A DNA stretch of 27,310 nucleotides from a virus: IMG/VR virus record IMGVR_UViG_3300037189_002469, positions 1 to 27,310 of that record, one strand, 5' to 3'. Of the stretch, positions 1 to 7,176 are shown in pieces (position 1 is the stretch's first letter; every line of letters starts with the position of its first letter). Made by a program: the position numbers and the translations under genes. A model generated the notes under the pieces. It made no database searches. It saw nothing but the letters and a program-made list of their open reading frames with translations, and was not told the DNA's origin.

Positions 1-1498
1 AACCAGGCATGATTCCAAAGCTCGTTGAAATTTGATTTCCTAATAAATTATGAACGCCTTGTAAACCACTTGAAGCAATAGTTAAATCACCACTACCCAA
101 AACTGAGGATCCGTTGATTGTTTTAATATTTGTACCGCTAACCAATGCAGCTTGTTTTCCATTGAATGTATTCCAATCGGTTGAGGTCAATGCTCCGGTT
201 GTTGTGGTATTTGCCGTTGCAATACTTATTGCCGGTGTTGCTCCTCCACTTGATGAGATTGGAGCCGTACCCGTTACGCTTGTAACACCAACCGATACAT
301 TGCCACTACCTAATAACGAAGTTGAATTAACCGTTTTAATATTTGAGCCACTAAACAACATATCCTGTTTAGCATTAAACGTGCTAAAATCCAAAGAACT
401 TAAATAGCCATCGTTTATTGTGCTTGCTTGGCTTATTGATAAAGTCGGGGTTGATCCTCCCGTTGAGGCAAGAGGTGAAGATGCACTAACCGATGAAACG
501 CCTCCACTTATTGTCAAATTACCGCTACCCAATACCGATGATCCGTTGATGGTCTTAATATTGGTACCGCTAACCAAAGTTGGTTGCACCGATACATCAC
601 CACTACCCAACAATGAGGTTGAGTTGACTGTTTTGATTGATGTACCACTCACCAATGTCGGTTGAATACCGGCCGTTGAAAGGGATTCATTTTTCCATAA
701 TGATGTAGCCGAATCGTATTGGATGATATCATTATTGGCAACCGATGTGATTGCAACATCATGTATTTCATTTAGCTCATATCCATTTTGGATACGGTAC
801 ACGATTGTGCCATTAGTTGGTGATGTTCTCACAACCTTTCCGATATACACCAGGTGATAAGGTGCGGATGGCTTCACATTAGTAATGTATCCGGCAACCA
901 ATGGTGAGAGATATATTGTATCTCCATCGGCCAATGTATCAATGGTGAATGGATGTGTTGCGGATGTTCTCGTGTCGAGATTGTTAATGGTCCCAATCGT
1001 TACGCAATTCCCATCCGAGTTGTTTGGGATATCCGCCTCAATGACTCCAAATGTTCCGGCCGATGTTGCCTCCGAATTCGCTTGAGCTTTGACAAAGTTA
1101 GGCCGATTGCCGGTGCTCCCGGATATGTATACAATTGTCCCTTTGTACAATGTGGATCCGGTTGAATTCCTTCCAACTGTGACCATCTTATCCGCTGATG
1201 CGAATGTCGGGAATGTTGTTGGTGTTCCGGCTCCATCCAAGTATTGAGTTGTATTTCCGGTTGGTACATTGAATTTATTATCGAGTACACCTTGCAAATC
1301 GGTTTGTGCGGATAATACTCCGGTAATATCTCCCCATTGTGTTGATGGTGGAGTTGCCGAATCAATTATCTCTTGACCGGTGATTGATCGAGTGACGTAT
1401 CCACTCCCATCAAACTCGGATATCTCGAGCAAGTCGGTTGGCTCAAGGTTGGCTCCCTTTGGAGTTAATTGTGATATTTTTATTCTTTCGTTTGCCAT
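1..1498 (-). CDS. Tail fibre/receptor-binding protein, N-terminal 499 codons (partial)
   Basis: The start codon is at 1498 and the frame stays open to the left edge, so the C-terminus is missing. The N-terminus (MANERIKISQLTPKG) resembles virion-attachment ends of phage fibre and appendage proteins. The first ~270 residues are rich in Gly, Thr, Ser and Asn. From about residue 278 there are four copies of a SGTNIKTINGSSVLGSG-type repeat, separated by two copies of a Ser/Thr/Gly module ending in TFN-x-KQ. Such repeats are typical of trimeric beta-structured fibre shafts, so a host-recognition role at the virion tail is inferred. A chaperone or knob domain may lie beyond the window. GCAATATA sits 4 nt before the ATG. 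Codon use changes in the distal part (more TTA and ACG), which may mark a mosaic join. Confidence 0.8.
   Translation of the reverse strand, partial: MANERIKISQLTPKGANLEPTDLLEISEFDGSGYVTRSITGQEIIDSATPPSTQWGDITGVLSAQTDLQGVLDNKFNVPTGNTTQYLDGAGTPTTFPTFASADKMVTVGRNSTGSTLYKGTIVYISGSTGNRPNFVKAQANSEATSAGTFGVIEADIPNNSDGNCVTIGTINNLDTRTSATHPFTIDTLADGDTIYLSPLVAGYITNVKPSAPYHLVYIGKVVRTSPTNGTIVYRIQNGYELNEIHDVAITSVANNDIIQYDSATSLWKNESLSTAGIQPTLVSGTSIKTVNSTSLLGSGDVSVQPTLVSGTNIKTINGSSVLGSGNLTISGGVSSVSASSPLASTGGSTPTLSISQASTINDGYLSSLDFSTFNAKQDMLFSGSNIKTVNSTSLLGSGNVSVGVTSVTGTAPISSSGGATPAISIATANTTTTGALTSTDWNTFNGKQAALVSGTNIKTINGSSVLGSGDLTIASSGLQGVHNLLGNQISTSFGIMPG
76..665 (-). repeat. Tandem fibre-shaft repeats inside the tail fibre gene
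   Basis: Four copies encode variants of LVSGTNIKTINGSSVLGSG, at about 590-665, 508-588, 291-366 and 76-155. Two longer spacer modules encoding a Ser/Gly-rich stretch ending in TFN-x-KQ lie at about 368-507 and 156-290. The copies alternate between an NSTSLLGSG-VSV type and an NGSSVLGSG-LTI type. DNA identity between copies is high enough to allow recombination. Confidence 0.85.
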
Positions 1499-1502
1499 AT
1501 CT

Positions 1503-1510
1503 TATATTGC
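1503..1510 (-). promoter_or_regulatory. GCAATATA pre-start motif (tail fibre gene)
   Basis: GCAATATA on the minus strand is followed by AGAT and then the ATG at 1498. The same octamer at the same 4-nt spacing precedes three other structural genes. It may be the -10 element of a late promoter giving a nearly leaderless mRNA. Confidence 0.45.
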
Positions 1511-1528
1511 CATTTATTATCCAAGTGT

Positions 1529-2680
1529 TTAGAACGCAAAGTATGAATCATCGGTATAGTATTCTTTGCGGATATAAGTCCCGGCATATCGGACCGCATC
1601 CATGGCATCATCGAAGAGCTTCACCGGCTCATCGGTAATGAAGTCACCAACTTTCTTCCACTTATAATTCTCGTATTCCTTTTTGATTTTCGCATCATCC
1701 TCACAAAAGACACCAAACGTTTTGATGTTGTCGATTCCTTTCTTGACAACCTTGTTTGCATTTTGCACATCGTATCCGGCGTTGTTCATTTCGGCAATGA
1801 TCTCCGGCCTGGCATAATCCGCCACGATGGTGATATGTTTCTCAATCCCGAGTTGATCCATCCTTTCAATGAGGTTGGTTGTGGTGAGGTAGCTCTCATA
1901 TATCACCGGCTCAATATATATATCATCCTCGCACCAATACACTCGCATGAGTGCGGTCGGATGATTGTACCCGAAGTCACATCCATATACATAGTTGACG
2001 AACCGAGCCGGGCGATGCTTGACAAAGGTCCAATTGGAATATATGTTTGACTTGCTGATTGCCTTCTCCCCGAGTGCGTAGATTTGATACAATGCTTCAT
2101 CCGTTCTCTTGAGGTCCTCGATTTGTCTACGGATGGAATCCGGAAGGAATGGATTGTCACGATACGTTGACTTGATGAGGATGCTCTCCTCTTTCGGTAG
2201 ATCATACAACCATGATGTTGATTCACTTGGATTGTAGTCAAAGATCAACTTCCATTCGGTCCTCATGTTGAGTTGAGTGAAGTCATCATAAAAGAGCTCA
2301 TTGGCTTCATTACACCATGCGAGATCCCTCTTGCGACCTCGAATCTTTTGCTCATCATCCACCGAGAAAAATTCAACGATGCTCCCATTCGGGAAGGTGT
2401 ATATGTGTTCACTCTTATTGTGAGCATTGACATCATACAAATCCATTTCCTTCATGATCTCAAGGAAGTCCCTCATCACCGTTGCTCTCAATGCCGGGAA
2501 AGTTTTTCGGATAATACTCGTTACCTTCCCTCTATTTTGCAATGAGTAGACAATGATCATTTGACAAAGGGAATAAGTCTTTGATGACCTTGATCCTCCC
2601 TCATTAATTATAAACCGTATATCCTTATCCTGGAGAGCTGAATAATTTTTCTCAAAGATTACGGTGCTATTTATCTCCAT
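1529..2680 (-). CDS. terL: Terminase large subunit (packaging ATPase-nuclease)
   Basis: This is the motor that translocates phage DNA into proheads and cuts it. The N-terminal ATPase has a Walker A motif, GGSRSSKT, at residues 28-35. A Walker B-like LAWCNEAN at 120-127 carries the catalytic Glu, and a coupling motif DYNPS lies near 149-153. The C-terminal RNase H-like nuclease shows the expected acidic residues: CDFGYNHPT (D235), VADYARPE (D288) and FDDAMDAVRYA (D357-D361). The length of 383 aa is slightly short but typical for the PBSX/Terminase_3 type in Bacteroidota phages. It overlaps the 3' end of the small-subunit gene by 14 nt, so the two are probably translationally coupled. Confidence 0.95.
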   Translation of the reverse strand: MEINSTVIFEKNYSALQDKDIRFIINEGGSRSSKTYSLCQMIIVYSLQNRGKVTSIIRKTFPALRATVMRDFLEIMKEMDLYDVNAHNKSEHIYTFPNGSIVEFFSVDDEQKIRGRKRDLAWCNEANELFYDDFTQLNMRTEWKLIFDYNPSESTSWLYDLPKEESILIKSTYRDNPFLPDSIRRQIEDLKRTDEALYQIYALGEKAISKSNIYSNWTFVKHRPARFVNYVYGCDFGYNHPTALMRVYWCEDDIYIEPVIYESYLTTTNLIERMDQLGIEKHITIVADYARPEIIAEMNNAGYDVQNANKVVKKGIDNIKTFGVFCEDDAKIKKEYENYKWKKVGDFITDEPVKLFDDAMDAVRYAGTYIRKEYYTDDSYFAF

Positions 2681-3095
2681 CCGGTTTGATGATGTTCACC
2701 TTGATTTCGTTGATGTCCTTTCCGTTGGTTGTGATATCCGCCTTCTCGGTTAGGCCATTCAAACGTTGAGTGATGGATGCGTTGTATTGTCCAACCATCC
2801 CTCCCATGATTTGATCATTGCGGATTTCATCGCTTATGCGTGAACAGATTGTAGAGAATGCCGAATAATTCCCCCCACTATTCGCAAAGTAATCATTGAC
2901 AACCAATCCATGATCATGACAAAACACTCTAAATCCACTCAATGTCAATGGGACCTCCAATGGAATCGGTACCGCCTCTCCGGTTTTGTTACTCAATGAG
3001 TATTGATACCGAGGATTCTCCTTAACGTGCTTTCGATACTTCTCGAATAGCTCATATAAATCCTCCGGTGTTTCAAAGTTGCGTGGTCTTCCCAT
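2667..3095 (-). CDS. terS: Terminase small subunit
   Basis: The 142-aa protein begins MGRPRNFETPEDLYELFEKY and lies directly upstream of terL, overlapping it by 14 nt, the usual place for the DNA-recognition subunit. The N-terminal helical part, an LSGFRVFCHDHGL segment near residues 72-84 and a polar C-terminal tail match the small terminases (gp3-like) of Bacteroidota phages as I remember them. The expected role is to bind the packaging site on concatemeric DNA and regulate TerL. The start is chosen at the first Met, which leaves a 1-nt gap after the upstream HAD gene. The assignment rests on both family resemblance and position. Confidence 0.8.
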   Translation of the reverse strand: MGRPRNFETPEDLYELFEKYRKHVKENPRYQYSLSNKTGEAVPIPLEVPLTLSGFRVFCHDHGLVVNDYFANSGGNYSAFSTICSRISDEIRNDQIMGGMVGQYNASITQRLNGLTEKADITTNGKDINEIKVNIIKPDGDK

Positions 3096-3096
3096 A

Positions 3097-3564
3097 TTAT
3101 TTATTTATCCACAACTCCCCATGTACACCAATTTGCTTGATGACATCCGGATTGTTGTCATAGTGTTTATTAATCTTCAATTTCTGAATTATCTCAATCT
3201 TGCTCTTATTGCTCCCCGTTGCATATACTCTCGATGCCGGTATCCCAAGATCCTTTGCGGTTTGAAGCATTGGCCCTTTGTCATTCCTTGCCGAAATGAT
3301 ATATACTTCCGCTCCCTTTGCTATCCATCTTCTCGCAATCTCTTTTGCTTGAGTGAGTGTTTCATCGTAATCGAATGAGATGCGTTTTGGATCCGCAAAT
3401 GACTTCCGATATTTCTCAATGACACTCATCTTTGACTCCTCCCATTTAGATTCGCACACCGCATATCGTTGAGCTTCATCCGGAAAACTACTTTGACTCT
3501 CCGGATCCTTCATGCACCTTTGTAGGTACTCGTTTTTTTGTTCGTCTTGCTTTGGGTTTGGCAT
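3097..3564 (-). CDS. HAD-superfamily phosphatase fused to a phage Cys motif
   Basis: The reading frame is open to 3678, but I place the start at 3564 (MPNPKQ), because from there the protein begins with a recognisable phage N-terminal motif. That motif is P-x-P..E..YLQRCM..FPDEAQRYAVC-x-S-x-W (residues 2-41, Cys17 and Cys37), which I associate with prohead protease or other head proteins. Residues 60-145 carry a complete HAD set: FDYDETL with D65 and D67, Ser91 in YIISAR, a Lys at 120-122 and YDNNPD (D136, D140). A phosphatase or phosphotransferase with unknown substrate is inferred. The 77-nt overlap with the upstream gene is unusually long. If the start is wrong, Met18 (3513) is the next choice. 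Confidence 0.65.
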   Translation of the reverse strand: MPNPKQDEQKNEYLQRCMKDPESQSSFPDEAQRYAVCESKWEESKMSVIEKYRKSFADPKRISFDYDETLTQAKEIARRWIAKGAEVYIISARNDKGPMLQTAKDLGIPASRVYATGSNKSKIEIIQKLKINKHYDNNPDVIKQIGVHGELWINK

Positions 3565-3790
3565 CTTGTATTGTTTTTTCCTCCTCTTGATCAATGCCAT
3601 CGTATTGAATGCATTTCTCCGGTGCGGATGTTGTTTCGTTTTCCTCTTCAAAGATATATCCGAGTCCAATGGACACATAATATTGATACCTCTTTATATC
3701 TATATTGTCAATAACAACGGTTATGTTCCCGAGTGATGTCTTTTTGATAATTGTTTTTCCGATGTATTCAGTTTTGATCTTGATTTTCAT
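3488..3790 (-). CDS. Small phage protein of unknown function, basic C-terminus
   Basis: The 100-aa protein has a beta-rich first half (MKIKIKTEYIGKTI, then VSIGLGYIFEEE). A charged low-complexity second half follows, with KPKARRTKKR near residues 78-87. I do not recognise a family beyond small proteins next to terminase genes in Bacteroidota phages. It overlaps the sigma-like gene by 23 nt upstream and the HAD gene by 77 nt downstream, so it belongs to a tightly packed unit leading into terS and terL. The ordered part probably ends near residue 50. Confidence 0.6.
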   Translation of the reverse strand: MKIKIKTEYIGKTIIKKTSLGNITVVIDNIDIKRYQYYVSIGLGYIFEEENETTSAPEKCIQYDGIDQEEEKTIQDAKPKARRTKKRVPTKVHEGSGESK

Positions 3791-4307
3791 GGTGTATTCG
3801 TTTTAAATTACGTTTAATTTCAGCGATTAAATAGTGAGCGGATGTATTTGTGATATTGAAATACTTAGCCATTGATCGTGCGGTGTTGTATCCCTTGACA
3901 ATGTATGCATCCAATACGGTGATCTTGACATTGTCGGTGAGAGAATCTCGGTATATATCCACGCATGACTTCCATTGATGATATTTTTGCTCAATTTCAA
4001 TCTTTCGATTGATATCATGATTATCCTCCGGACCATCCGGTATTGTCAACTCACTTGAGATCAACCTCTCTTGCTTATTAGTATCGAGGTTTTGCCAAAG
4101 TATTTGCTTTTTAATTGAATTGAGGAGATAGCTCTTGACCTTATTCTCATCGATTGTATTCTCTTCAATTGTTAAGCAATGGAGATATGCATTGTTGATC
4201 ACCAAGTCGATTGACAATCTCGGATTGTATTTCGCACAAAAGTACCTGGTGTATCGAAACACCTCCTCATAATGAGTTGATATGTACCGATCAAGAATTC
4301 GCTTCAT
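3768..4307 (-). CDS. Sigma-70-like or HTH transcription regulator
   Basis: The 179-aa protein has the outline of a small sigma factor. An N-terminal helical, aromatic-rich part (YEEVFRYTRYFCAKYNPRL) has the feel of region 2. A linker and then a C-terminal helix-turn-helix at about residues 141-170 (NTARSMAKYFNITNTSAHYL) are like region 4. Its place just upstream of the terminase genes is where late-gene activators often sit. I infer that it directs transcription of structural genes, perhaps through the GCAATATA motif found in front of four of them; nothing here proves that link. It overlaps the upstream gene by 17 nt. Confidence 0.55.
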   Translation of the reverse strand: MKRILDRYISTHYEEVFRYTRYFCAKYNPRLSIDLVINNAYLHCLTIEENTIDENKVKSYLLNSIKKQILWQNLDTNKQERLISSELTIPDGPEDNHDINRKIEIEQKYHQWKSCVDIYRDSLTDNVKITVLDAYIVKGYNTARSMAKYFNITNTSAHYLIAEIKRNLKRIHHENQDQN

Positions 4308-4503
4308 ACCAATTTATGAAATCTTTGTACCATATCCTCCTCCTAATTGATGAGCAAAAGCATTCCCGGTCAATTGTACCGGTTACTCTTTCTTTTATTT
4401 TCTTGAGAGGAATCAATATCTTTTTTGTGCATATATCATCACCAACCATTTGAATGATTGACTCGATGTATTGAGCATCCTCTTTTGTTATTCCTCGATC
4501 CAT
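4291..4503 (-). CDS. Small phage protein, unknown
   Basis: The reading frame extends upstream to 4599, but that part lies wholly inside the membrane-protein gene. The Met at 4503 (MDRGITKEDAQYIESII) gives a 16-nt overlap and a normal soluble 70-aa protein. It ends with several aromatic and Arg residues (RRRIWYKDFINWYEANS). Two Cys sit close together (CFC). No family is recognised. It is coupled to the sigma-like gene downstream by a 17-nt overlap. Confidence 0.55.
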   Translation of the reverse strand: MDRGITKEDAQYIESIIQMVGDDICTKKILIPLKKIKERVTGTIDRECFCSSIRRRIWYKDFINWYEANS

Positions 4504-4733
4504 TGACTTAATATATAGGCAACCATTGATACAATCGCTGCCGTTACTATATTGCCGGAAATAAGCAAAGTGGTCCAAAATGAGGTACATTTCCAACATC
4601 CGAATGATGCATGAATGTATTCAAGGAATTTTGATTGAGGCAATACATTGATGAATATGTAATCAACTACCCAATGCAATGGCTCAAATTTAGCAATCAA
4701 CCAACCGATTGCGAGTCCGCTTAGATATATCAT
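4488..4733 (-). CDS. Small membrane protein with C-W-K-C-T-S-F-W motif
   Basis: The 81-aa protein has an N-terminal hydrophobic helix (about residues 2-14), a central FGCWKCTSFW motif (residues 44-53) and a strong C-terminal membrane segment (TLLISGNIVTAAIVSMVAYI). The paired Cys with an aromatic run between two membrane helices resembles the DUF1360-type layout, but the family match is only a guess. It starts in an ATGA overlap with the upstream gene. It probably sits in the inner membrane; its function is unknown. Confidence 0.6.
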   Translation of the reverse strand: MIYLSGLAIGWLIAKFEPLHWVVDYIFINVLPQSKFLEYIHASFGCWKCTSFWTTLLISGNIVTAAIVSMVAYILSQWIEE

Positions 4734-4927
4734 ATCTCTTGTTTTAGTTTCTCAATATAAAGTGTGGCATCCATCAATTCCTCCTGGAGATGATTCAACC
4801 ATTCCATCAAAGGTAAGGAATTATTTTCCAATGTGGTGCCATATTTTTTGATACCTACCTCGGACCGGTCAAAATACTTCATTGCCACCTTGGTCACGAT
4901 GATATCCTCGGGTGTTTTCTTTTCCAT
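4730..4927 (-). CDS. Short helical protein, MazG-like signature
   Basis: The 65-aa protein carries KKYGTTLENNSLPLMEWLNH followed by LQEELMDATLYIEKL. This pattern recurs in short phage proteins and resembles one half of the all-alpha NTP pyrophosphohydrolase (MazG/dUTPase-like) fold, in which E-E-x-x-D residues bind Mg. It is too short for a complete enzyme unless it oligomerises. It is coupled by ATGA to the membrane-protein gene downstream and follows the previous gene with a 1-nt gap. The function is a weak inference. Confidence 0.55.
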   Translation of the reverse strand: MEKKTPEDIIVTKVAMKYFDRSEVGIKKYGTTLENNSLPLMEWLNHLQEELMDATLYIEKLKQEI

Positions 4928-4928
4928 A

Positions 4929-5123
4929 TTAATTCATTTGACATTGTACATCCATAAAAACCGCACGATCAACCTCCTCGATATACACCTCATCATCTTC
5001 CATGGTCAATACGATGGCATAGTTGACTCGCATTCCTTCAAAGACATCTTGAAATCGAGTGATGATCATGTGCGGATTCTCGTTTTTTGTGCCAACATAG
5101 GCAATGAAATACCTATTTCGCAT
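4929..5123 (-). CDS. Small phage protein, unknown
   Basis: I start this gene at 5123 (MRNRYFIAYVGTKN), not at the upstream Met at 5156, because 5123 gives an 11-nt ATG...TAG overlap, an arrangement seen four times in this window. The 64-aa product is probably an alpha/beta domain: an N-terminal strand, a FQDVFEGMRVNYAIVL segment and an acidic EDDEVYIEEVD stretch. It resembles small Bacteroidota phage proteins, but I cannot name a function. Confidence 0.55.
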   Translation of the reverse strand: MRNRYFIAYVGTKNENPHMIITRFQDVFEGMRVNYAIVLTMEDDEVYIEEVDRAVFMDVQCQMN

Positions 5124-5322
5124 AATACTTAAAAAATTTGATGTAGAATTCCTCATTCACCGATGATCCCTTGAGGAATCTCCACAATTGAAGGTATGTG
5201 ATTCCCATATCTTCCGCAATATGGGATAGTTTGTATCTCTTGGATACTCGTGACCTCACCTCTTTCTCGATGAAGTCACGAATTGTATCCGAATCAGAAA
5301 GGTGAATCGTCAAAGCTCTCAT
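5113..5322 (-). CDS. Small helix-turn-helix DNA-binding protein
   Basis: The 69-aa protein has a probable Cro/CI-like helix-turn-helix at residues 32-52 (LSHIAEDMGITYLQLWRFLK). Basic residues just upstream (RSRVSKRYK) fit DNA binding. It may act as a small transcriptional regulator inside the replication block. It overlaps the DUF3127 gene by 29 nt; a later non-ATG start is possible. No dimerisation domain is visible apart from the short aromatic C-terminus. Confidence 0.55.
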   Translation of the reverse strand: MRALTIHLSDSDTIRDFIEKEVRSRVSKRYKLSHIAEDMGITYLQLWRFLKGSSVNEEFYIKFFKYYAK

Positions 5323-5596
5323 CGACCATTGGTGTTGATTTCACATCCCATACATCCAAAGTATTGTAATACCTCCCATTGTACTCACGACCTCTCAAAT
5401 TGAATTTGACGGTGATGTCAATCCCTGGTTTATAATTATCCAAGAATGCACATCGCACTTGAGACAATTGAAATGCCACATCTTGAGGATACTCTCCATT
5501 GGGGATTGTTAAAACGAATTCTCTCACCGAGAATTTATCACTTACTTGTTTTGTTGGCTCAATCACTTTGATTTTGCCGGTTACTGATAATTCCAT
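5294..5596 (-). CDS. DUF3127 protein with SSB-like acidic tip
   Basis: The protein (100 aa) matches the DUF3127 family as I know it: MEL-x-x-TGKIKVIEPTKQVSDKF, REFVLTIPNGEYPQDVAFQL, and ITVKFNLRGREYNGRYYNTL. This is an OB-fold-like beta domain typical of Bacteroidota and their phages. The C-terminus, DESFDDSPF, closely resembles the acidic DDIPF tip with which bacterial SSB recruits partner proteins. I infer that it coats single-stranded DNA and recruits replication or recombination proteins. It lies downstream of the ERF and exonuclease genes in the same transcription direction, which supports that role. Confidence 0.75.
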   Translation of the reverse strand: MELSVTGKIKVIEPTKQVSDKFSVREFVLTIPNGEYPQDVAFQLSQVRCAFLDNYKPGIDITVKFNLRGREYNGRYYNTLDVWDVKSTPMVDESFDDSPF

Positions 5597-5606
5597 TGTA
5601 TTTGAT

Positions 5607-5711
5607 TTAAAATGTTCCTTTGAATATTTGCGATGTGATCGCCGTACCTACCAAAAATATCATTGCCATGATGAGAATCAATGTGATGATTGCGAGGATT
5701 TTGTTTTTCAT
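5607..5711 (-). CDS. 34-aa single-pass membrane peptide
   Basis: A short open frame begins MKNKILAIITLILIMAMIFL and ends QIFKGTF. It is almost entirely one hydrophobic helix preceded by two Lys. Its ATG overlaps the TGA of the upstream gene (ATGA), the coupling used throughout this region, which makes it likely to be real. The function is unknown; it could be an inner-membrane modulator. Confidence 0.55.
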   Translation of the reverse strand: MKNKILAIITLILIMAMIFLVGTAITSQIFKGTF

Positions 5712-6019
5712 CTTATCTTGATTAATCCCCACAAAATTGATATCGATCTCCTTTGTTGATTTCGATGCTCAATTGATGGCTTGGTTTTCACTTTGTTTGT
5801 TTTCTTATTGCCAATGTACATCCATGACCTTCCACATTCAAATGACCAATCCGGATGATTTGAAAGTGTTGATTTCAATGATCCGTTGTTATTTGCCGGA
5901 TGATTTTGCAATCCAATGATTTGAGATATTTCCCTCGTGGAATATATCCGGCTCTTGAATTTGCGTTCATTTAATTTGTCATTGATTAATTCTTGATTTG
6001 TTTTCATTTTACTTTTCAT
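5708..6019 (-). CDS. Basic small phage protein, unknown
   Basis: The 103-aa product is Lys/Arg/Asn-rich. A possible DNA-binding segment lies near residues 27-60 (STREISQIIGLQNHPANNNG) with a following DWSFECGRSWMYIG. The C-terminus is basic. The first Met (6019) overlaps the exonuclease stop by 11 nt, matching other joins here; Met5 (6007) is the alternative. The N-terminal TREISQIIGL suggests a winged-helix or HTH, but I would not assign a function. Confidence 0.5.
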   Translation of the reverse strand: MKSKMKTNQELINDKLNERKFKSRIYSTREISQIIGLQNHPANNNGSLKSTLSNHPDWSFECGRSWMYIGNKKTNKVKTKPSIEHRNQQRRSISILWGLIKIR

Positions 6020-6626
6020 TTAGTAGTGAATAATACTCGTTATATATTTCGGTTGACTTTTTCAATCTCTCGATGATTTGATTCTCAACCTCCTCATCTC
6101 TTTCAAAATACAATGCGGTGATTCTCTTCTCCGGATCAATATGGTCAACTCGATGGATTGAAAGATTCTCCCATTCATTGAGGAGCTCATTCGATGTTGT
6201 TACCATGCAATGGATCACCTCGCTCGATGGTTTATCATACAACATCATATATGCTCTCATTTGCCACTCATAATGAGAATTGTATGCATCCTCAATAAAT
6301 GCCGGGAATGTATCCAATGACCATGATGTTTTGACATCGATGATTGAATTCTCGGTGATGATATCGCATTCACCGGTCAACCATTCATTTTCAACTCGAA
6401 TCTCATTCTTGATGTAGTTGGTGAATCTCACCGAGTTGAGTAGGTCAATCGAATCTTGCTCTTGCTCTTTCCCTTTGATTATTTGCTTTGTGTTGAGCTC
6501 GGTTTTGTATCCGTAGAAATTCTCCTTTGCTACCTTTTTGATATATGATATTGCGGTTGCACCGATATCATTCTTTCCCCGACCATTGGTCATGAGGTTA
6601 CCGATTTGAGATGGATGCCACTTCAT
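6009..6626 (-). CDS. YqaJ-like/PD-(D/E)XK exonuclease
   Basis: With the start at 6626 (MKWHPSQIGNLMTNGRG), which makes a perfect ATGA overlap with the ERF gene, the protein has 205 aa. Catalytic residues of the lambda-exonuclease/YqaJ fold are visible: Glu in GKEQEQDS (residues 52-58), GECD (D88), IIDVK (D97, K99) and WQMRAY (Q122, Y126). Such enzymes resect double-stranded ends and hand single strands to an annealing protein. The neighbouring ERF gene makes a Red-like recombination pair, and the DUF3127 protein nearby may coat the strands. A longer frame reaches 6665, but the extra 13 residues lie in the ERF gene. Confidence 0.8.
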   Translation of the reverse strand: MKWHPSQIGNLMTNGRGKNDIGATAISYIKKVAKENFYGYKTELNTKQIIKGKEQEQDSIDLLNSVRFTNYIKNEIRVENEWLTGECDIITENSIIDVKTSWSLDTFPAFIEDAYNSHYEWQMRAYMMLYDKPSSEVIHCMVTTSNELLNEWENLSIHRVDHIDPEKRITALYFERDEEVENQIIERLKKSTEIYNEYYSLLNEK

Positions 6627-7141
6627 ACTTCCAATGCTTTGATTTGTAACTCGGTTAATGTCCATTTCTCAATCAATTGCTCTTTGGTATACTTACCGGC
6701 TTGAATTGATGCGATTGCTTGCTCAAATCTTTTATTATCCAATCCCGGCTTGCTTGGTGTCGATGCCGATGCCGTATTGCCATCATCATCCACCGCTTGG
6801 AGTGACAAAAGTGATTGCAATGTGCCTCTTCGGAAATATGTAACCGCACTCAATACCTTTTGCGGATCCGTAATCATTGGCAATGTCATGAATGATTCAA
6901 CCATCTCTCCCGAATCGATGTCAATGATGCGAGTCACTACATCGGTACCGATCACCGGTTGCAATAAAATTAAACCATTCTCTAAAAGAATTGGCTCAAC
7001 CGCACTCAATAGAGCATTGATATCGGCATATGAGTTCTTGAAATGTGGATTCGTTGCGTTTTTCGCTACCTTTCCGATTTGCTGCTTAGCAAGGTGCAAC
7101 TTTTGATACAATGTTGCGATTGTTTTTGTGTTCTTTTCCAT
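6623..7141 (-). CDS. erf: ERF-family single-strand annealing protein
   Basis: The 172-aa protein has the hallmarks of the ERF family: KNATNPHFKNSYADINALL (residues 28-46), then VEPILLENGLILLQP, then TYFRRGTLQSLLSLQAVDDD (residues 101-120) followed by GNTAS. These proteins anneal complementary single strands during recombination-dependent replication. A flexible Ser/Pro linker and a C-terminal helical domain (from about residue 135) follow. A 35-bp gap upstream and a CA-rich leader (AACACACACAAAAATG) suggest a separate strong translation start. TATCTTTA nearby is one base off the Bacteroidota -7 box. Confidence 0.85.
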   Translation of the reverse strand: MEKNTKTIATLYQKLHLAKQQIGKVAKNATNPHFKNSYADINALLSAVEPILLENGLILLQPVIGTDVVTRIIDIDSGEMVESFMTLPMITDPQKVLSAVTYFRRGTLQSLLSLQAVDDDGNTASASTPSKPGLDNKRFEQAIASIQAGKYTKEQLIEKWTLTELQIKALEV

Positions 7142-7176
7142 TTTTGTGTGTGTTAAATTTCGTTAAAGATAATAAA

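Noticed and set aside
114-665. Plus-strand open frames of 97 and 81 codons in the first 700 bases
   Set aside because: They are the complement of the tail fibre repeats; the minus frame is continuous, starts with ATG at 1498 and has a clear fibre-like sequence.
1-665. CRISPR-like repeats at the left end
   Set aside because: The repeats are in-frame protein repeats with variable sequence and coding spacers, not short identical repeats with unique spacers.
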